From NCBI GenBank assembly GCA_030248295.1, contig JASANH010001337.1, positions 62,001 to 126,000 of the forward strand: a stretch of 64,000 bases of DNA, in the 5' to 3' direction. This stretch comes from Mesodorylaimus sp. YZB2_4 (taxonomy: Eukaryota > Nematoda > Enoplea > Dorylaimida > Dorylaimidae). A program made the translations under genes and the position numbers. The notes beneath the pieces were generated by a model. The model was not told where the DNA came from and ran no database searches. It saw only the letters and a list, made by a program, of their open reading frames with translations. Shown here piece after piece: positions 24,442-34,582 of the stretch; positions within the stretch are counted from its first letter, which is position 1, and every line of letters starts with the position of its first letter.

Positions 24442-25569
24442 ATGGCTTCTCCCAACGTATCGGCACTTCAATGGTTCAATTTTCAACCGTACCAAATTTC
24501 GATGGTCAATGAGTCTAATGAATATTGGCCGTGGCAACACCTTTCGAAATCAGATTGGCTCAGGATTTCCACCATTGTCCCCACAGTTAAATTAATTTTC
24601 GGACAGCTTAGTCATGTTGCTTATTTAGGTATCCCTCCACTGGGGGTCGTCGGATGCGCTCTGTGCCTAGCATCGCTCTGGCGCAAGGCTTTTATCAAGA
24701 AAGAGCGCTTTTACATTTGGATGTTTGTTATTTCAATTTTCGAACTAATATATAACATATTATTTTTATTTTACGCCCACGTCAGAGGAAATCTTTATCC
24801 AAATGTATACCAGCACAGTTATACAGGCATGCAATGTATGCTCTTCGTAAGCTGGGCTCTCTTTGCTTTGGACTTGGGAGTAGACTTATTGACGGTCATT
24901 GTAACTTTTGAAAGATATTTAACCCTGTGTTACCCTTCGAAAATTTTTTACAAAAGTGTCCACTTCACAATATTTGAGGTCATCTTGACACTAATTTTCG
25001 TTTTTTCAAGATGTTCTGTCTCTTTCATTTCTGATCAGATTACTGAAGTTTATTCTGTCAATAGTGGCAAAGTGTATGCTTTCGGACCAACTGATATTGC
25101 AAGAAATATAATTTTCCGGAACACATTTTATATTAGCTCTGTAATTGTAAGAATAATCTTACTTCTTGGCACCTTATTTTTTGCTTGCAGAATCGCTTTT
25201 CTTATAATCAAGAGACACCGCGCCCGCGTAAGCAATATTGTATCGTCGCAGCAGCAGCAGGCGGTCGAAAGACAATCTGCGGGAATGTTGAGACTCTTAG
25301 CGGTTCTTGTTTCTTTGTTTCTGTTTTCTCAACTCTTTCTAAGTCTTAATTTTATTTTTTATTTGATCAAGATGGGTGAAGAGAAACACATCGGGTTTGA
25401 TGCGGGTAAGGATGAAGTATATGGATATGCGAGGATGTCAATGCTCTCTGCAATTGATGTTTGGCTGACAACTCTGGCGGGACTGCTAACAAGAAGCGCT
25501 AACTTCTATCTATATTACACCTTCAGTGATACTTTCAAGAAGGAATTAAAACGATGTTTTCAAAATTAG
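24442..25569 (+). CDS. rhodopsin-like GPCR, tandem paralogue 2
   Basis: An intronless 375-aa receptor, aligned end to end without net gaps to paralogues 1 and 3. Landmarks are SALQWFNFQP near the N-terminus, IPPLGVVGCALCLASLW in TM1, ERYLTLCYPSK at the end of TM3, IIKRHRARV with a QQQQ run in loop 3, and LLTRSANFYLYYTF in TM7. It has ERY where the others have ERF. The TM3 start has a Cys (GMQCML) that paralogue 1 lacks, but I see no partner Cys in the second extracellular loop. The start ATG follows a 24-nt leader after an AG acceptor. A poly(A) signal candidate lies about 90 nt past the stop. Confidence 0.9.
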   Translation: MASPNVSALQWFNFQPYQISMVNESNEYWPWQHLSKSDWLRISTIVPTVKLIFGQLSHVAYLGIPPLGVVGCALCLASLWRKAFIKKERFYIWMFVISIFELIYNILFLFYAHVRGNLYPNVYQHSYTGMQCMLFVSWALFALDLGVDLLTVIVTFERYLTLCYPSKIFYKSVHFTIFEVILTLIFVFSRCSVSFISDQITEVYSVNSGKVYAFGPTDIARNIIFRNTFYISSVIVRIILLLGTLFFACRIAFLIIKRHRARVSNIVSSQQQQAVERQSAGMLRLLAVLVSLFLFSQLFLSLNFIFYLIKMGEEKHIGFDAGKDEVYGYARMSMLSAIDVWLTTLAGLLTRSANFYLYYTFSDTFKKELKRCFQN

Positions 25570-25658
25570 AGTAGGCAAGCAAATCAATATAGTTCACGAT
25601 AATCCGTTTTTGCGATTTTAGCGATTCAAAAATTTACATAAAAGTGAACTTATACAAT

Positions 25659-25664
25659 AATAAA
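25659..25664 (+). promoter_or_regulatory. candidate poly(A) signal of GPCR 2
   Basis: AATAAA about 90 nt after the stop at 25569, the first after the gene. Confidence 0.45.
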
Positions 25665-25669
25665 TGTAG

Positions 25670-26160
25670 ATATGCACCCACATACATATAAGTTTGTTTG
25701 TATGTACATATATACATACAATATGTACATTTGTCTTATAACCAGATGTTTATAAATACATACTTTCATTCATACATACATATACATCTACATATGCGAA
25801 TATACATACGTGTGCATATATATATTTATGTATATATATATATATGTATACCCGGGCTTGATCCCTGGTGATTTAGGTAGGGATATACGCATAATATATG
25901 TAATATAAAGACAGAAAATTTGTACATGTGTACAAATATCTATATATTTCTATATATTTCTATATATGAATATTTGTACATTTATTTATTATATATTCAT
26001 GTAATATATTAGTAAATAAATATAAATATATATAATGATATTTTTAAATAAAAAAAATTATATATTTTTTTATATTTTATATATATATAAATAACATATA
26101 CATATGTATATATTATATATATATATATACACACACAGACATACGTACATATGCACACAT
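25670..26160. repeat. TA/TACATA-rich low-complexity tract
   Basis: About 490 bp of alternating TA, TACATA and ATATAT runs with one short non-repeat island near 25850-25880. It probably grew by replication slippage. Confidence 0.8.
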
Positions 26161-26467
26161 TTTGTGTCTATATATCACATATATTATACGTATATCTGAA
26201 AACAGAAAAATCGCAACACAAAAAAGTTTTCAAGAGAGCAAAAAAACATATATTCACTCGTATCAAATTGGCATTTCAGAAATCTTTCCTCTGGGCTCGC
26301 AAAAAACCGGTTTTTGCTATTTTATATTCTATTTGCTTTTTATCTTATGAATCTTGTGGTATAATGCCCATTTGGGAATTGCTGATTGTGGATTTTTGGG
26401 GTGTTGACATTTGTGTTAAATTGCAACCTAAATGCTCTATTTTCTGTGTCAGTGGGAGTCTAGATGA

Positions 26468-26574
26468 TAAGAGAAAAGATGATTAAACATGCTTATTGAA
26501 ATATAATACATCAGGTATGCAAGAATGAGGCTGGAAAATATTGCTTCAAACTTAGCTTTGATTTTGTATGCCGC
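26468..26574 (+). repeat. direct repeat downstream of GPCR 2
   Basis: Second copy of the repeat at 23529-23644. It ends where SINE-B sequence begins (about 26577). Confidence 0.6.
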
Positions 26575-26576
26575 GC

Positions 26577-26760
26577 AGCATCATCATGGGATGTTGGTGC
26601 TGGAACAGGATGCCGTCGTGTGGAGGTGCTCCCAGTGGAGACACACAGGGAAGCGGCTATGACAGCTGGTCAACTCACGGCCTCGCTTACCATATCTTGA
26701 CTGCTGGCTGGCTGTTGGTTAAGCGGGTTGTAAGTGCTGTGGGACACGAAGGCGGCAAAA
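26577..26760 (+). mobile_element. SINE-B, 5'-truncated copy
   Basis: Contains ggatgttggtgctgg, gtgtggaggtgctcccagtg, gagacacacagggaagc and the tail near gggacacgaaggcggc. Matches 32262-32560 (+), 43660-44040 (-) and the split copy at 27190-28185 (-). Confidence 0.65.
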
Positions 26761-27303
26761 AATTAAGAAAAAAGGGCTGGAGGACGAAAATTCTTACTAG
26801 TTATCAGTCGTGTGTTCAACCCGCAGTTGAACAAATAAAACACAAATAAAATCGACTCACGCATTTGTCCGTTGCATATACTCATATATCACTTAGACTC
26901 TAGTAATCCCTCACATGAGCCTAGGGGGCCATCCATAAAGGTCGACCCCACAAAATCTCGATTTTTTGACCCCCTTCCCCACTAACCGCATGCCGACCAC
27001 TTCTCGCGAACCCCCCTCGAAAATGGTCGAGCACTTCAGCCATACCACCCTCTTTCCAAACGCTGTTTTGTGAAATGTTCCATCATGCTTTTTTGAGCTT
27101 GACAAGGTGTTCTCTCCTCCGAAAGCAAATCTTTTTTTTGATTCATTGAGCGGATTTCTATTTTGTAAAAACCCTCCACAAACTTTGCCCCATATTTTTA
27201 AAAGGTTTTGTGGGTTGGGCCCTCCGGCCCAGTTCTCCACGGGACTTTCAATCATATTAGCTGGGCAGCAGTCATGATATGATGAGCGAGGCTGTGAGGT
27301 GAC

Positions 27304-27737
27304 TAGAGACTGTACTGTAATTGAGGATCCCGATCCCGGTCCCGATCCTGACATTGAGGCATTGGGATTCTGATAATAACGGTAATTATGATATGCATGA
27401 GCATGGTACACTCTGATCCATCATATCCGCGATTAAACAGTAGCGATGAAGGGACAACAACAGCATCGGCTCAAATCGATAATGATAGCAACACTGATTT
27501 TACTTACTTGTTAGCCTAGGCAGACCTTGCTGCACGCACATCGAAAGTGCAAATGTACTCACCAATTTTAGCTTATTTTTAATGACTGAAAATCGACCTG
27601 AAAAAAAGCTTAAAAAACCTGAATGACTAAAGTGAGGAAAATAGACTCATCTCCTGCGTGCGTGCAAGCAATGTCCGACCTTAAACAAAAAAAACCTGAT
27701 CCCGATCCTGGAAAAAGGTGATCCCGACCTATCCCTA
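27304..27737. mobile_element. small hAT-like element with 8-bp target duplication
   Basis: GAGGTGAC at 27296-27303 is repeated exactly at 27738-27745. Between them lies a 434-bp insert starting TAGAGA and ending TCCCTA, the TAG...CTA form of hAT ends. Subterminal GATCCCGATCC motifs lie near both ends. Taking the insert and one duplicate out restores a continuous SINE-B body. Confidence 0.75.
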
Positions 27738-27931
27738 GAGGTGACCAGCCCTTACGGCAGTTTCCTTGTGTTTTCACTGGGAGCACCTCCACACGAGGAC
27801 ATACTGGGTGAGAGGGGGCTAAGGCAGCTTAGGGACCTTTCCAACTGGTGTTCGAGGACAGTTCCCAATTCTTTGCTCCTTGGGTGGTCGTCCGCCATTT
27901 TACAGTAGCTGCGGTGTCGCCCAGAGCCAGG

Positions 27932-28054
27932 GGCCAGTTTCACAATCGCCTAGGACATGTCCTAAATTTTACGACACCGTAAGTCCTATCTTACATCATT
28001 GCGGTTTGATCGTCCTAACTTTAGGACATGTCCCAGCTGATTGTGAAAGTGGCC
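27932..28054. mobile_element. 123-bp MITE inside SINE-B
   Basis: The inverted ends read GGCCAGTTTCACAATCGCC on the left and, reverse-complemented, GGCCACTTTCACAATCAGC on the right, with similarity running about 35 bp to GGACATGTCCTAAA. CCAGG flanks both sides (27927-27931 and 28055-28059) and fits a 5-bp target duplication. The undisrupted SINE-B at 43660-44040 has one copy of this string. Confidence 0.75.
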
Positions 28055-28741
28055 CCAGGTGTCTAAAAGCCAGCGACGAGCTACTAAACTGCCGTCCTCC
28101 GTCGGAATAGAACCCCGGCCTCCCAGTCAGGGTTGCGGGCCAGCAACGCGGATCAACGCCTTAACCAGCTGAGCCATCGCCTTTCAACTTTTCCCTTTCG
28201 GATCAGATGCCATTCCAGTTAGGAATAAGAGTCTTGATAAACCCGAAATTGCATTCTTTAGAATGAACGACCAAGGAGAAGAGAAGGCAAAAAGTTTTGA
28301 AGGCTTGAGAGCGCACTACTGGTGAAGATAAAAGGTGTTTTTTGTCATCAAAGTTGAAAATGCTGACCATTGGCCGCTACACCTCCCCCTCCCCCCGACC
28401 GCACCTGACCACTTTTTGCTACCCCCCTCCCACCCTAGGCTGCGGTCGACCTTTATGGATGGCCCCCAGAATGCAATCTCAGAGAGGGCTGAAGGTAAGA
28501 GTGAAGGGAGAGGCGCGGAAATAATTATGGCCGGCATACGAAAGACAAAAGCCATGAAATAATAACTTCGTCATGATCACTATGTTAATAAATCTATTTA
28601 CAAATGATAATGTCAACTGAAGCTTGAAAGTCAATTATTTAGTTTTACTCAAGCATCCTCGATTTTGCGGGGTAAACATATTTTCCTACCCAACGCAGGC
28701 TAGAAAGGCTTGCTGCCGGAAATCCCATTTCACTCGAAGTA

Positions 28742-29002
28742 TTGACGATAAAATTGGAAAAATGTTTCTCTATTCTTACAAATAATTACAATATACATGA
28801 TGACTTTTCGATAAAAAACTATGAGCCCACAAGTATTTATGCTCTGAAAAGTCTTTTCTCTGAAAAAATTCCAGAAAATCTTTCCGCTTTCGTTTTCTCT
28901 GAATTCTGCGATATCGATCTATTTCTTTTCCTCCTTGGGATCAATGAAAAAAGTGTTGCTTTTAGGTTGCTGAGAAATGTTTTTATAATTGGCATCGTGT
29001 AG
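28742..29002 (+). other. 86-codon open frame, not recognised
   Basis: Starts MTIKLEKCFSILTNN, AT-rich, with no motif. It lies in the spacer before GPCR 3. It is probably chance, although its length is above the local average. Confidence 0.1.
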
Positions 29003-29312
29003 CTAGAACAGTCCCAGAAAACAAAAATTGTACACTATTTGTAGCTATGAAATTCGATCGAACACATGAGACTCTCATCTGACGTCGTTAGGAAGAAAAT
29101 CGTGTTGTAGACTCCGAGATGCAGGATGAGCCGCAATCATTAGTGCATCAAAATAAGAAAGCCTAGGCTTCTTTTGTAGTCTAAATCCTACACACGGTCA
29201 GCCCTTTTCTCGTTATCTCAAAAGCGAATGGGATGGTCAGCAGATCCAATGTCCCACTCGATGACTGCTGAGCATGGTTTGTTTTTAGGTCGACCATCCG
29301 GAAAGTGCAATC

Positions 29313-30440
29313 ATGGTTTCTCCAAACGTATCAGCTCTTCAATGGTTCAAATTGCAACCAGGCGATATTTTGATGATGAATGACTCGGACAGCTGCTGGC
29401 CATGGCGGCACGTTTCGAAATCAGATTGGCTGTGGATTTCCACCACGATCCCTAAAGTTAAAAGAATTTTTGCCCAGCTGAGTCATGTTGGATATTTAGG
29501 CATCCCACCACTCGGAGTCGTCGGATGCATTCTCTGCCTAGCCTCGCTTCGGCGTAAGGCATTTGTCGAAAAAGAGCGTTTTTACGTTTGGATGTTTGTC
29601 ATTTCAGTTTTTGAGCTTTTTTATAACCTTTTGTTTCTATTCTACGCCCACACAAGGGGAGATCTCTACCCGAATTCGTACCAGCACAGTTATAAGGGCA
29701 TGCAGGCCATGCTTTGTATAAACTGGGTTCTATACGCCTTGGACTTGGGGGTAGACTTATTCATTGCCTTTCTAACCTTTGAAAGATTTGTAGCTCTTTG
29801 CTACCCTTCCAGAATTTTCTATGAAAGTAAACGGTTCACAATATTCGAGGCCACATCGACACTAATTGTTGTGTTCTTAAGATGCGCAGAGTCTTTGATT
29901 TCAAGGCGTCTTGTCGAAGTTCGAAATGGCATGGGTGACAAAGTGTATGCTATCGGGTCTACAAATTTTGCACAGAGTCCATCTTACCGATACTCCTATT
30001 ACATCATCACAATCCTAGTTAGATCGATCCTGTTTTTATCCTCTTTTTATTTTTCTTCGAGAATCGCCCTTGTTATTATCAAACGACGCCGCGCTCGTGT
30101 CCAAAACAGTGCATTACCACAGCAGCAGCAGGCCATTGGAGAGCAATCTGCGTGCATTCTCAAGCTTCTGGGGGTTCTAGTTTTCTTGTTTTTATGTTCT
30201 CAGCTCTCTATCATAATTTTTTATATTTTATGGCTTCTAAACATGGTGAAAGAGAAAGAGATCCAATTTGATAGCTCTAAGGATGAGATATATGGATATG
30301 CAGCAATGTCAATGTCTTGTACCATTGACGTCTGGCTGACCACCTTGGCTGGTCTCTTAACAAGGAGTGCAAACTTTTATCTTTATTACTTTTTTAGTGC
30401 TACATTCAGAAAAGAGGTGAAACATTTATTCGGTAAGTAG
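29313..30440 (+). CDS. rhodopsin-like GPCR, tandem paralogue 3
   Basis: An intronless 375-aa receptor of the same family. It has SALQWFKLQP, IPPLGVVGCILCLASL (TM1), ERFVALCYPSR at the end of TM3, IIKRRRARV with a QQQQ run in loop 3, and LLTRSANFYLYYFF in TM7. By eye it is closer to paralogue 1 than to 2 (ERF, NSALPQQQQA against NSASPQQQQA). The TM3 start has Cys (QAMLCINW), again without an obvious partner in the second extracellular loop. It follows a 24-nt leader after an AG acceptor at 29287-29288, nearly the same as that of paralogue 2. Confidence 0.9.
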   Translation: MVSPNVSALQWFKLQPGDILMMNDSDSCWPWRHVSKSDWLWISTTIPKVKRIFAQLSHVGYLGIPPLGVVGCILCLASLRRKAFVEKERFYVWMFVISVFELFYNLLFLFYAHTRGDLYPNSYQHSYKGMQAMLCINWVLYALDLGVDLFIAFLTFERFVALCYPSRIFYESKRFTIFEATSTLIVVFLRCAESLISRRLVEVRNGMGDKVYAIGSTNFAQSPSYRYSYYIITILVRSILFLSSFYFSSRIALVIIKRRRARVQNSALPQQQQAIGEQSACILKLLGVLVFLFLCSQLSIIIFYILWLLNMVKEKEIQFDSSKDEIYGYAAMSMSCTIDVWLTTLAGLLTRSANFYLYYFFSATFRKEVKHLFGK

Positions 30441-31080
30441 GCTGTGCAAAACAGATCACAGCTAGGCAGGCAGGTTTACCGCTTTTATGATCGCAACAGG
30501 ATATATTTTTAAATTGTCAGCACTCTGCAAACACAAATCTTACACAGCGGTGTACTGTATTTCTAACCGGTGTGTCCTTTAAAAATTATAACCCGCATTA
30601 CGGATAACGCTTCACTCTGATATTATCCAAGTATATTGAGTGTACGTTAGTCATCTATGTATATGGTATATACATACATGCACTACGAACATACATTATC
30701 CGATTTTGTACATGCATTATGGATTTAGAATACAGGAAATATAAATACTCGTATTTATATCATGTATTTCAAATCTTTTGCAGTACCTAGATCATTATAT
30801 GTCTCGCGAGCCTGCGCGAAGGTTTTGCTTTCTATGTGATTTTTGAATAGTTTGAGTCTGTTATGAGTAATGTCTTTTTTTGGATGAATATCATTGTCAC
30901 AAGGTAGAATGTTGTGCTATATCTCGTGGCACGTATTGTTTTCGATTTTCTAGGGATAATGACATTTCCGCATAAGTGATCTATTATTGCATTTTCTATG
31001 TGACTGCCCCGCACGAAAGATTAAAAAAGGAGGAAAAATATTTTCGTGAGCTCTAATAATGTCTATAAATATCAAGCTCG
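30441..31080. other. intergenic, no gene recognised
   Basis: AT-rich spacer after GPCR 3 with no recognisable element. Confidence 0.4.
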
Positions 31081-31084
31081 GCAA

Positions 31085-31129
31085 CAGTGCCGACAGGAAA
31101 CATCTAGCTGTTTCCTGTATACGGCACTG
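31085..31129. repeat. 18-bp inverted repeat with 3-nt bulge
   Basis: CAGTGCCGACAGGAAACA is followed after a 6-nt loop by TGTTTCCTGT-ATA-CGGCACTG. Apart from the ATA bulge the arms pair completely. Confidence 0.75.
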
Positions 31130-31341
31130 GAACTAGGAGCGATACATTTTGTTGTATCACTATTTTTTCAATCATTTTTTATATATTTGAAAAAGTATAA
31201 ATATAACATCAGATTCATAAATGAGGCCGCAATAAAAAGCTGTCATTACGGGTTTAATTTGGCGAAAGAAATGGAAAAGGCATCAGCAGTCGCAGAATGT
31301 TTAGCAATTTCGACACCCTTACATGGAAAGAGTGTGGGTGG

Positions 31342-31389
31342 CCCATGGCTATACTATATGTGATTTATCACATATAGTATAGCCATGGG
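31342..31389. repeat. 23-bp perfect inverted repeat with 2-nt loop
   Basis: The arms at 31342-31364 and 31367-31389 are exact reverse complements (left arm starts CCCATGGCTATACTATATG). The near-zero loop would give a cruciform or a very stable RNA hairpin. It follows the 31085-31129 hairpin by about 210 bp. Confidence 0.85.
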
Positions 31390-31573
31390 GTGGCCGGAGT
31401 TATCAACACTGTGTCCTATTCTGATCTCTGCATCGTAGCTGATACGGTATAAATCGCACGTCATTCGCAGTGTCTACAGTAGTCTGGTAGATGGGGTGGT
31501 GCAGTATTTGTAAATAGCTGCCAGTATCTAGTATATTTCCTGCGCTATTAAATTTTGAAATTTTTCAAAGACA

Positions 31574-32753
31574 GGGTTTCTGTAAGGGCTCATACGAATC
31601 TGAACTTGCCAAGTGAAAATTTTGACCCCATGAATTTTGGTGCTTAGATTATGTACTCATGATTGTATGGTGATGCAAAAGTCAAAAATGTTTTTCACCC
31701 CTCTCCCTGTGAAAATACACGTAAAAACGTGATGCTTGGGCGATATTGGCTATATCGGCCACAAGATGATAAGCTAAAAAATTTTTTTCAATTCTCCCTG
31801 GATACCTGTGCTCGTGAGAAAATCCAGCATGAGAATTCCAGTTTGCGACGCGTCTGCGACTGCGCACGCACTTTCGTTGCAGTCGCAAACGGTCGCAGAC
31901 CTGCAGGCCAGTTAGCAAAATTTTCAAGGGGTTCCATTTTCCTGTTTTGAGCTATTCGCTCAGGGAAGTTCGGAAAATTTTGAATTTTGACTTTTGGCTG
32001 GAATATCTCACGAACGGTGTTACGTAGGGGAAATTAGTGTCTCAATTTCAGTTCCTACAGTGGTGTGGCCTGCGACGGGTCTGCGACCGTTTGCGATAGC
32101 AACAAAAATGAGTGCACTGTCGCAGTCCCTTAAAAAACAGTCGAAGAAGCGTCGCAAGCTGGAATTCTCACGCTGGATTTTCTCACGAACACAGGGGCCC
32201 AGGGGAAATTTGAAAAAAATCTTTCGATAGCTTATTATCTTGCGATCATTTATATTTGTCTCTGTGGCGGACGCCGAACGAGTAGAGAATCAGGAAACTG
32301 GTTCCCGAACACCAGTCGGCAGGTCCCTCCCTTCTCGCCCAGTATCATGCTGGGACGCTGGTGCTGACACAGGATGCCCTCGTGTGGAGGTGCTCCTAGT
32401 GGAGACGCACAGAGGGAAGCTGCCATGAGAGCTGGTCACCTCACGACCCCGCTCATCATATCAAGACTGCTGGCCGGCTATAGGCAAAAACGGGTTGGAA
32501 GTCCCACAGGGAACTGGGGCGGCACGGGGCCCGACCTACAAAAATTGAAAAAAATTATGCATGTCTTAGATCATTCTAAGACCAAAGGTTGGGGAGAAAT
32601 GGCCGATATCGCCCAAGCATCACGTTATTACGTGTATTTCCAAAGGGAGGGGGTGAACACAAAAGCGCAAAAGCTACTGTACTAAGGACAAAAAATTAAC
32701 CATAAGATCGAAATTTTCATTTGGCAAGGTCTTGGTCGACCCCTACAAAAGCC
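31574..32753. mobile_element. foldback element, right arm interrupted by SINE-B
   Basis: The left arm (about 31574-31915) and right arm (about 32060-32753) are inverted copies. Matching pairs are GGGTTTCTGTAAGGG with CCCCTACAAAAGCC, cttgccaagtgaaaattttg with its complement near 32708-32728, and the cgatattggc...gcccaagcatcacg block near 31740 with that near 32603-32630. A SINE-B copy (about 32262-32560) interrupts the right arm after cttattatcttg. No coding capacity was recognised. Confidence 0.7.
32262..32560 (+). mobile_element. SINE-B inside foldback right arm
   Basis: Body from gtggcggacgccgaacgagt through gatgccctcgtgtggagg and ctgctggccggctataggc to gcccgacctacaaaaattg. The tRNA-like head is missing. 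Confidence 0.7.
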
Positions 32754-33054
32754 GTCTTAAATCGTGGCAATGAATCGAGTCACTATTTCAAAGGTTTTTT
32801 TGGAGAGCACTAACAGGTACGCTAACAATAAGATAGTGGTGCTACAGACTGCAGAGCTGTGAGTTCAGCGCTACCTGATACTATTCATCGCAGTAGCTGC
32901 TCTGGCTAATGTTTCTTGCGGCTTTTACATATATATGAAAGTTTATGCATTTGTAAGAACCACCCATCTCACCAAAGAGACATCATGCGATTCATATTAT
33001 GGTAATCCTTTTTAATGCACATACGCCAGGGTAATAATCTGATCTACTCCATCC

Positions 33055-34582
33055 GATGCAACTAGCGTTGATACAGTTTTGGGAAAAAGATTCAGTTTCA
33101 GTTACAGCTAACTGGATCTCAAAAGATTCAGTCAATGTATTTTAACTGAATGATTCAATTTTTCCTTAAAAAGCATTTCGCATCTAGATGTGAACACTTG
33201 ACGAGAACAATCTCCACTTTCCTTCATTTAAATAACTACTCTTCCGCATTCAAGACTTTAAACAGCTCACAAGGCGCAGTAAAGACCAAAGTCAACACCG
33301 AAGGGTCCTTTTAAGAGCACAGCGATGCACGACCATGTCTCAACAGTCCATCCACCAACAAATCCGAAGACAGACCAAGTACCTGAACCTTGTAGCCGTT
33401 TTATTTTTAATGCCATAACTCATGATTGTAATTTCTTTTGGTCCGAAAGAAAGCTCTGCGCAAAATATTTAGCTTGTTTGGGCAACTACTCAGCAGAGGT
33501 CAACGGCCGAAGTCCTGCAAATTTTTGGATCTTCGCAAGTCCGCTTCATCGGGTCTTTTTTGCAAAAAAATTCAGAACCAGAAGCCTAGAGGACGGAACC
33601 AAAGCCCATAACCTGAACAGCGGGTTCAGAAGAGCCCTGCGAGAGTTTCTTGACTTTCTGTCGCCTCGCAACACACGAGTTTAAAAGACCCGCAAGATTT
33701 TAGGAGCTGACTATCAGACCACTTGTCTTATAGGAGAGATTTACTACTCAACCGCACCGAACACGCACAGGCATGAACACTGATTAGTCAGACGAGCATC
33801 GACCCAAGGGCAAAAGTGCACCGGCACAAAACAAACAAATAACACACATCAGACAAGGGGAGACCGGTTCCTAACACAGCAATCACTAGATATCACCAGA
33901 CAGGCCTAATATCGATCGAGGTCATATTCATTTGCATATCCTGATCTTCATTCCCCCTTACATGACCGCAGCTGACCAGCTGGCCATTAGGGCAAAATAT
34001 TTTCAGATAGCTTTCTTCCACACCAGGAAATTGGGAAATATCGACTAAGCATGTCAAGTTCAACTTACTGGTTGCCAAAGCTTGGTAAAATCAAGAAGAT
34101 GTAACTTTAAAATGTATGTAATAAAATGATTGAAAAGGAGAAACCCTACTGTAGTTACTTTTATTTTATTTTAATTATACCGACCGACTTTGACCTCGCC
34201 TAGCTTATAACTTCTTTCACACAGCGCTAGCCTGCAGGAAATGATCAAGCACTACAATATTCGTGAAGATTTTGCAACTTCTCTACATTTGGACCACAAT
34301 TCGAATGGATCGACTTTTTCACTAGCGTTCTAAGGATAACAAAATACACCCCCAACTCGCGATTAAGATGATTCGAGCCAGCAATTCGTCTAGCTTCGTT
34401 TTGTTTCTCTCTGAGGTCTGCACGAACATCCGCAAACAGATTACTAATTTTCACAAGCGTAGTAACTCGAAAACTGAATTTAACTGATTCTAAAAAGATT
34501 CAGTTACAGTTAAATTCAGTTTTGGCCAGGAGATTCAGTTCTAGTTTAAGTTTTAGTTAACTGTAACAACGCTAGATGCAAC
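33055..34582. mobile_element. 1.5-kb hAT-type element with perfect 8-bp target duplication
   Basis: GATGCAAC occurs immediately outside both ends (33055-33062 and 34575-34582). The element itself spans 33063-34574. Its ends are TAGCGTTGATACAGTT and, reverse-complemented, TAGCGTTGTTACAGTT, one mismatch in 16. Subterminal AGATTCAGTT-like motifs are repeated on both sides. A TAG-initial inverted end and an 8-bp duplication are hallmarks of the hAT superfamily. The longest internal frame (33325-33684) shows no transposase motif, so the copy is probably non-autonomous. The near-identical ends and exact duplication suggest a fairly recent insertion. Confidence 0.85.

Larger units (their letters stand above)
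27190..28185 (-). mobile_element. SINE-B with tRNA-like head, split by two insertions
   Basis: On the minus strand the element starts near 28185 with an A box TGGCTCAGCTGG (28165-28176) and a B box GGTTCTATTCC (28104-28114, one mismatch to consensus). It continues through the common SINE-B body and ends near 27190. The body is broken at 27304-27737 and 27932-28054 by separate elements. A pol III promoter is inferred from the boxes. The head does not need to fold as a functional tRNA. Confidence 0.7.
26928..28468. mobile_element. outer DNA element with GGGGGCCATCCATAAAGG ends
   Basis: The left end GGGGGCCATCCATAAAGGTC (26928) has its exact reverse complement at the right end (about 28449-28468). 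The 1.54-kb span has no transposase. Its middle is a minus-strand SINE-B that is itself interrupted twice. No clear target duplication was found at the outer ends. Confidence 0.7.

Noticed and set aside
28085-28185. tRNA gene on the minus strand
   Set aside because: A and B boxes are present, but the sequence continues into SINE-B body and no acceptor-stem pairing was evident.
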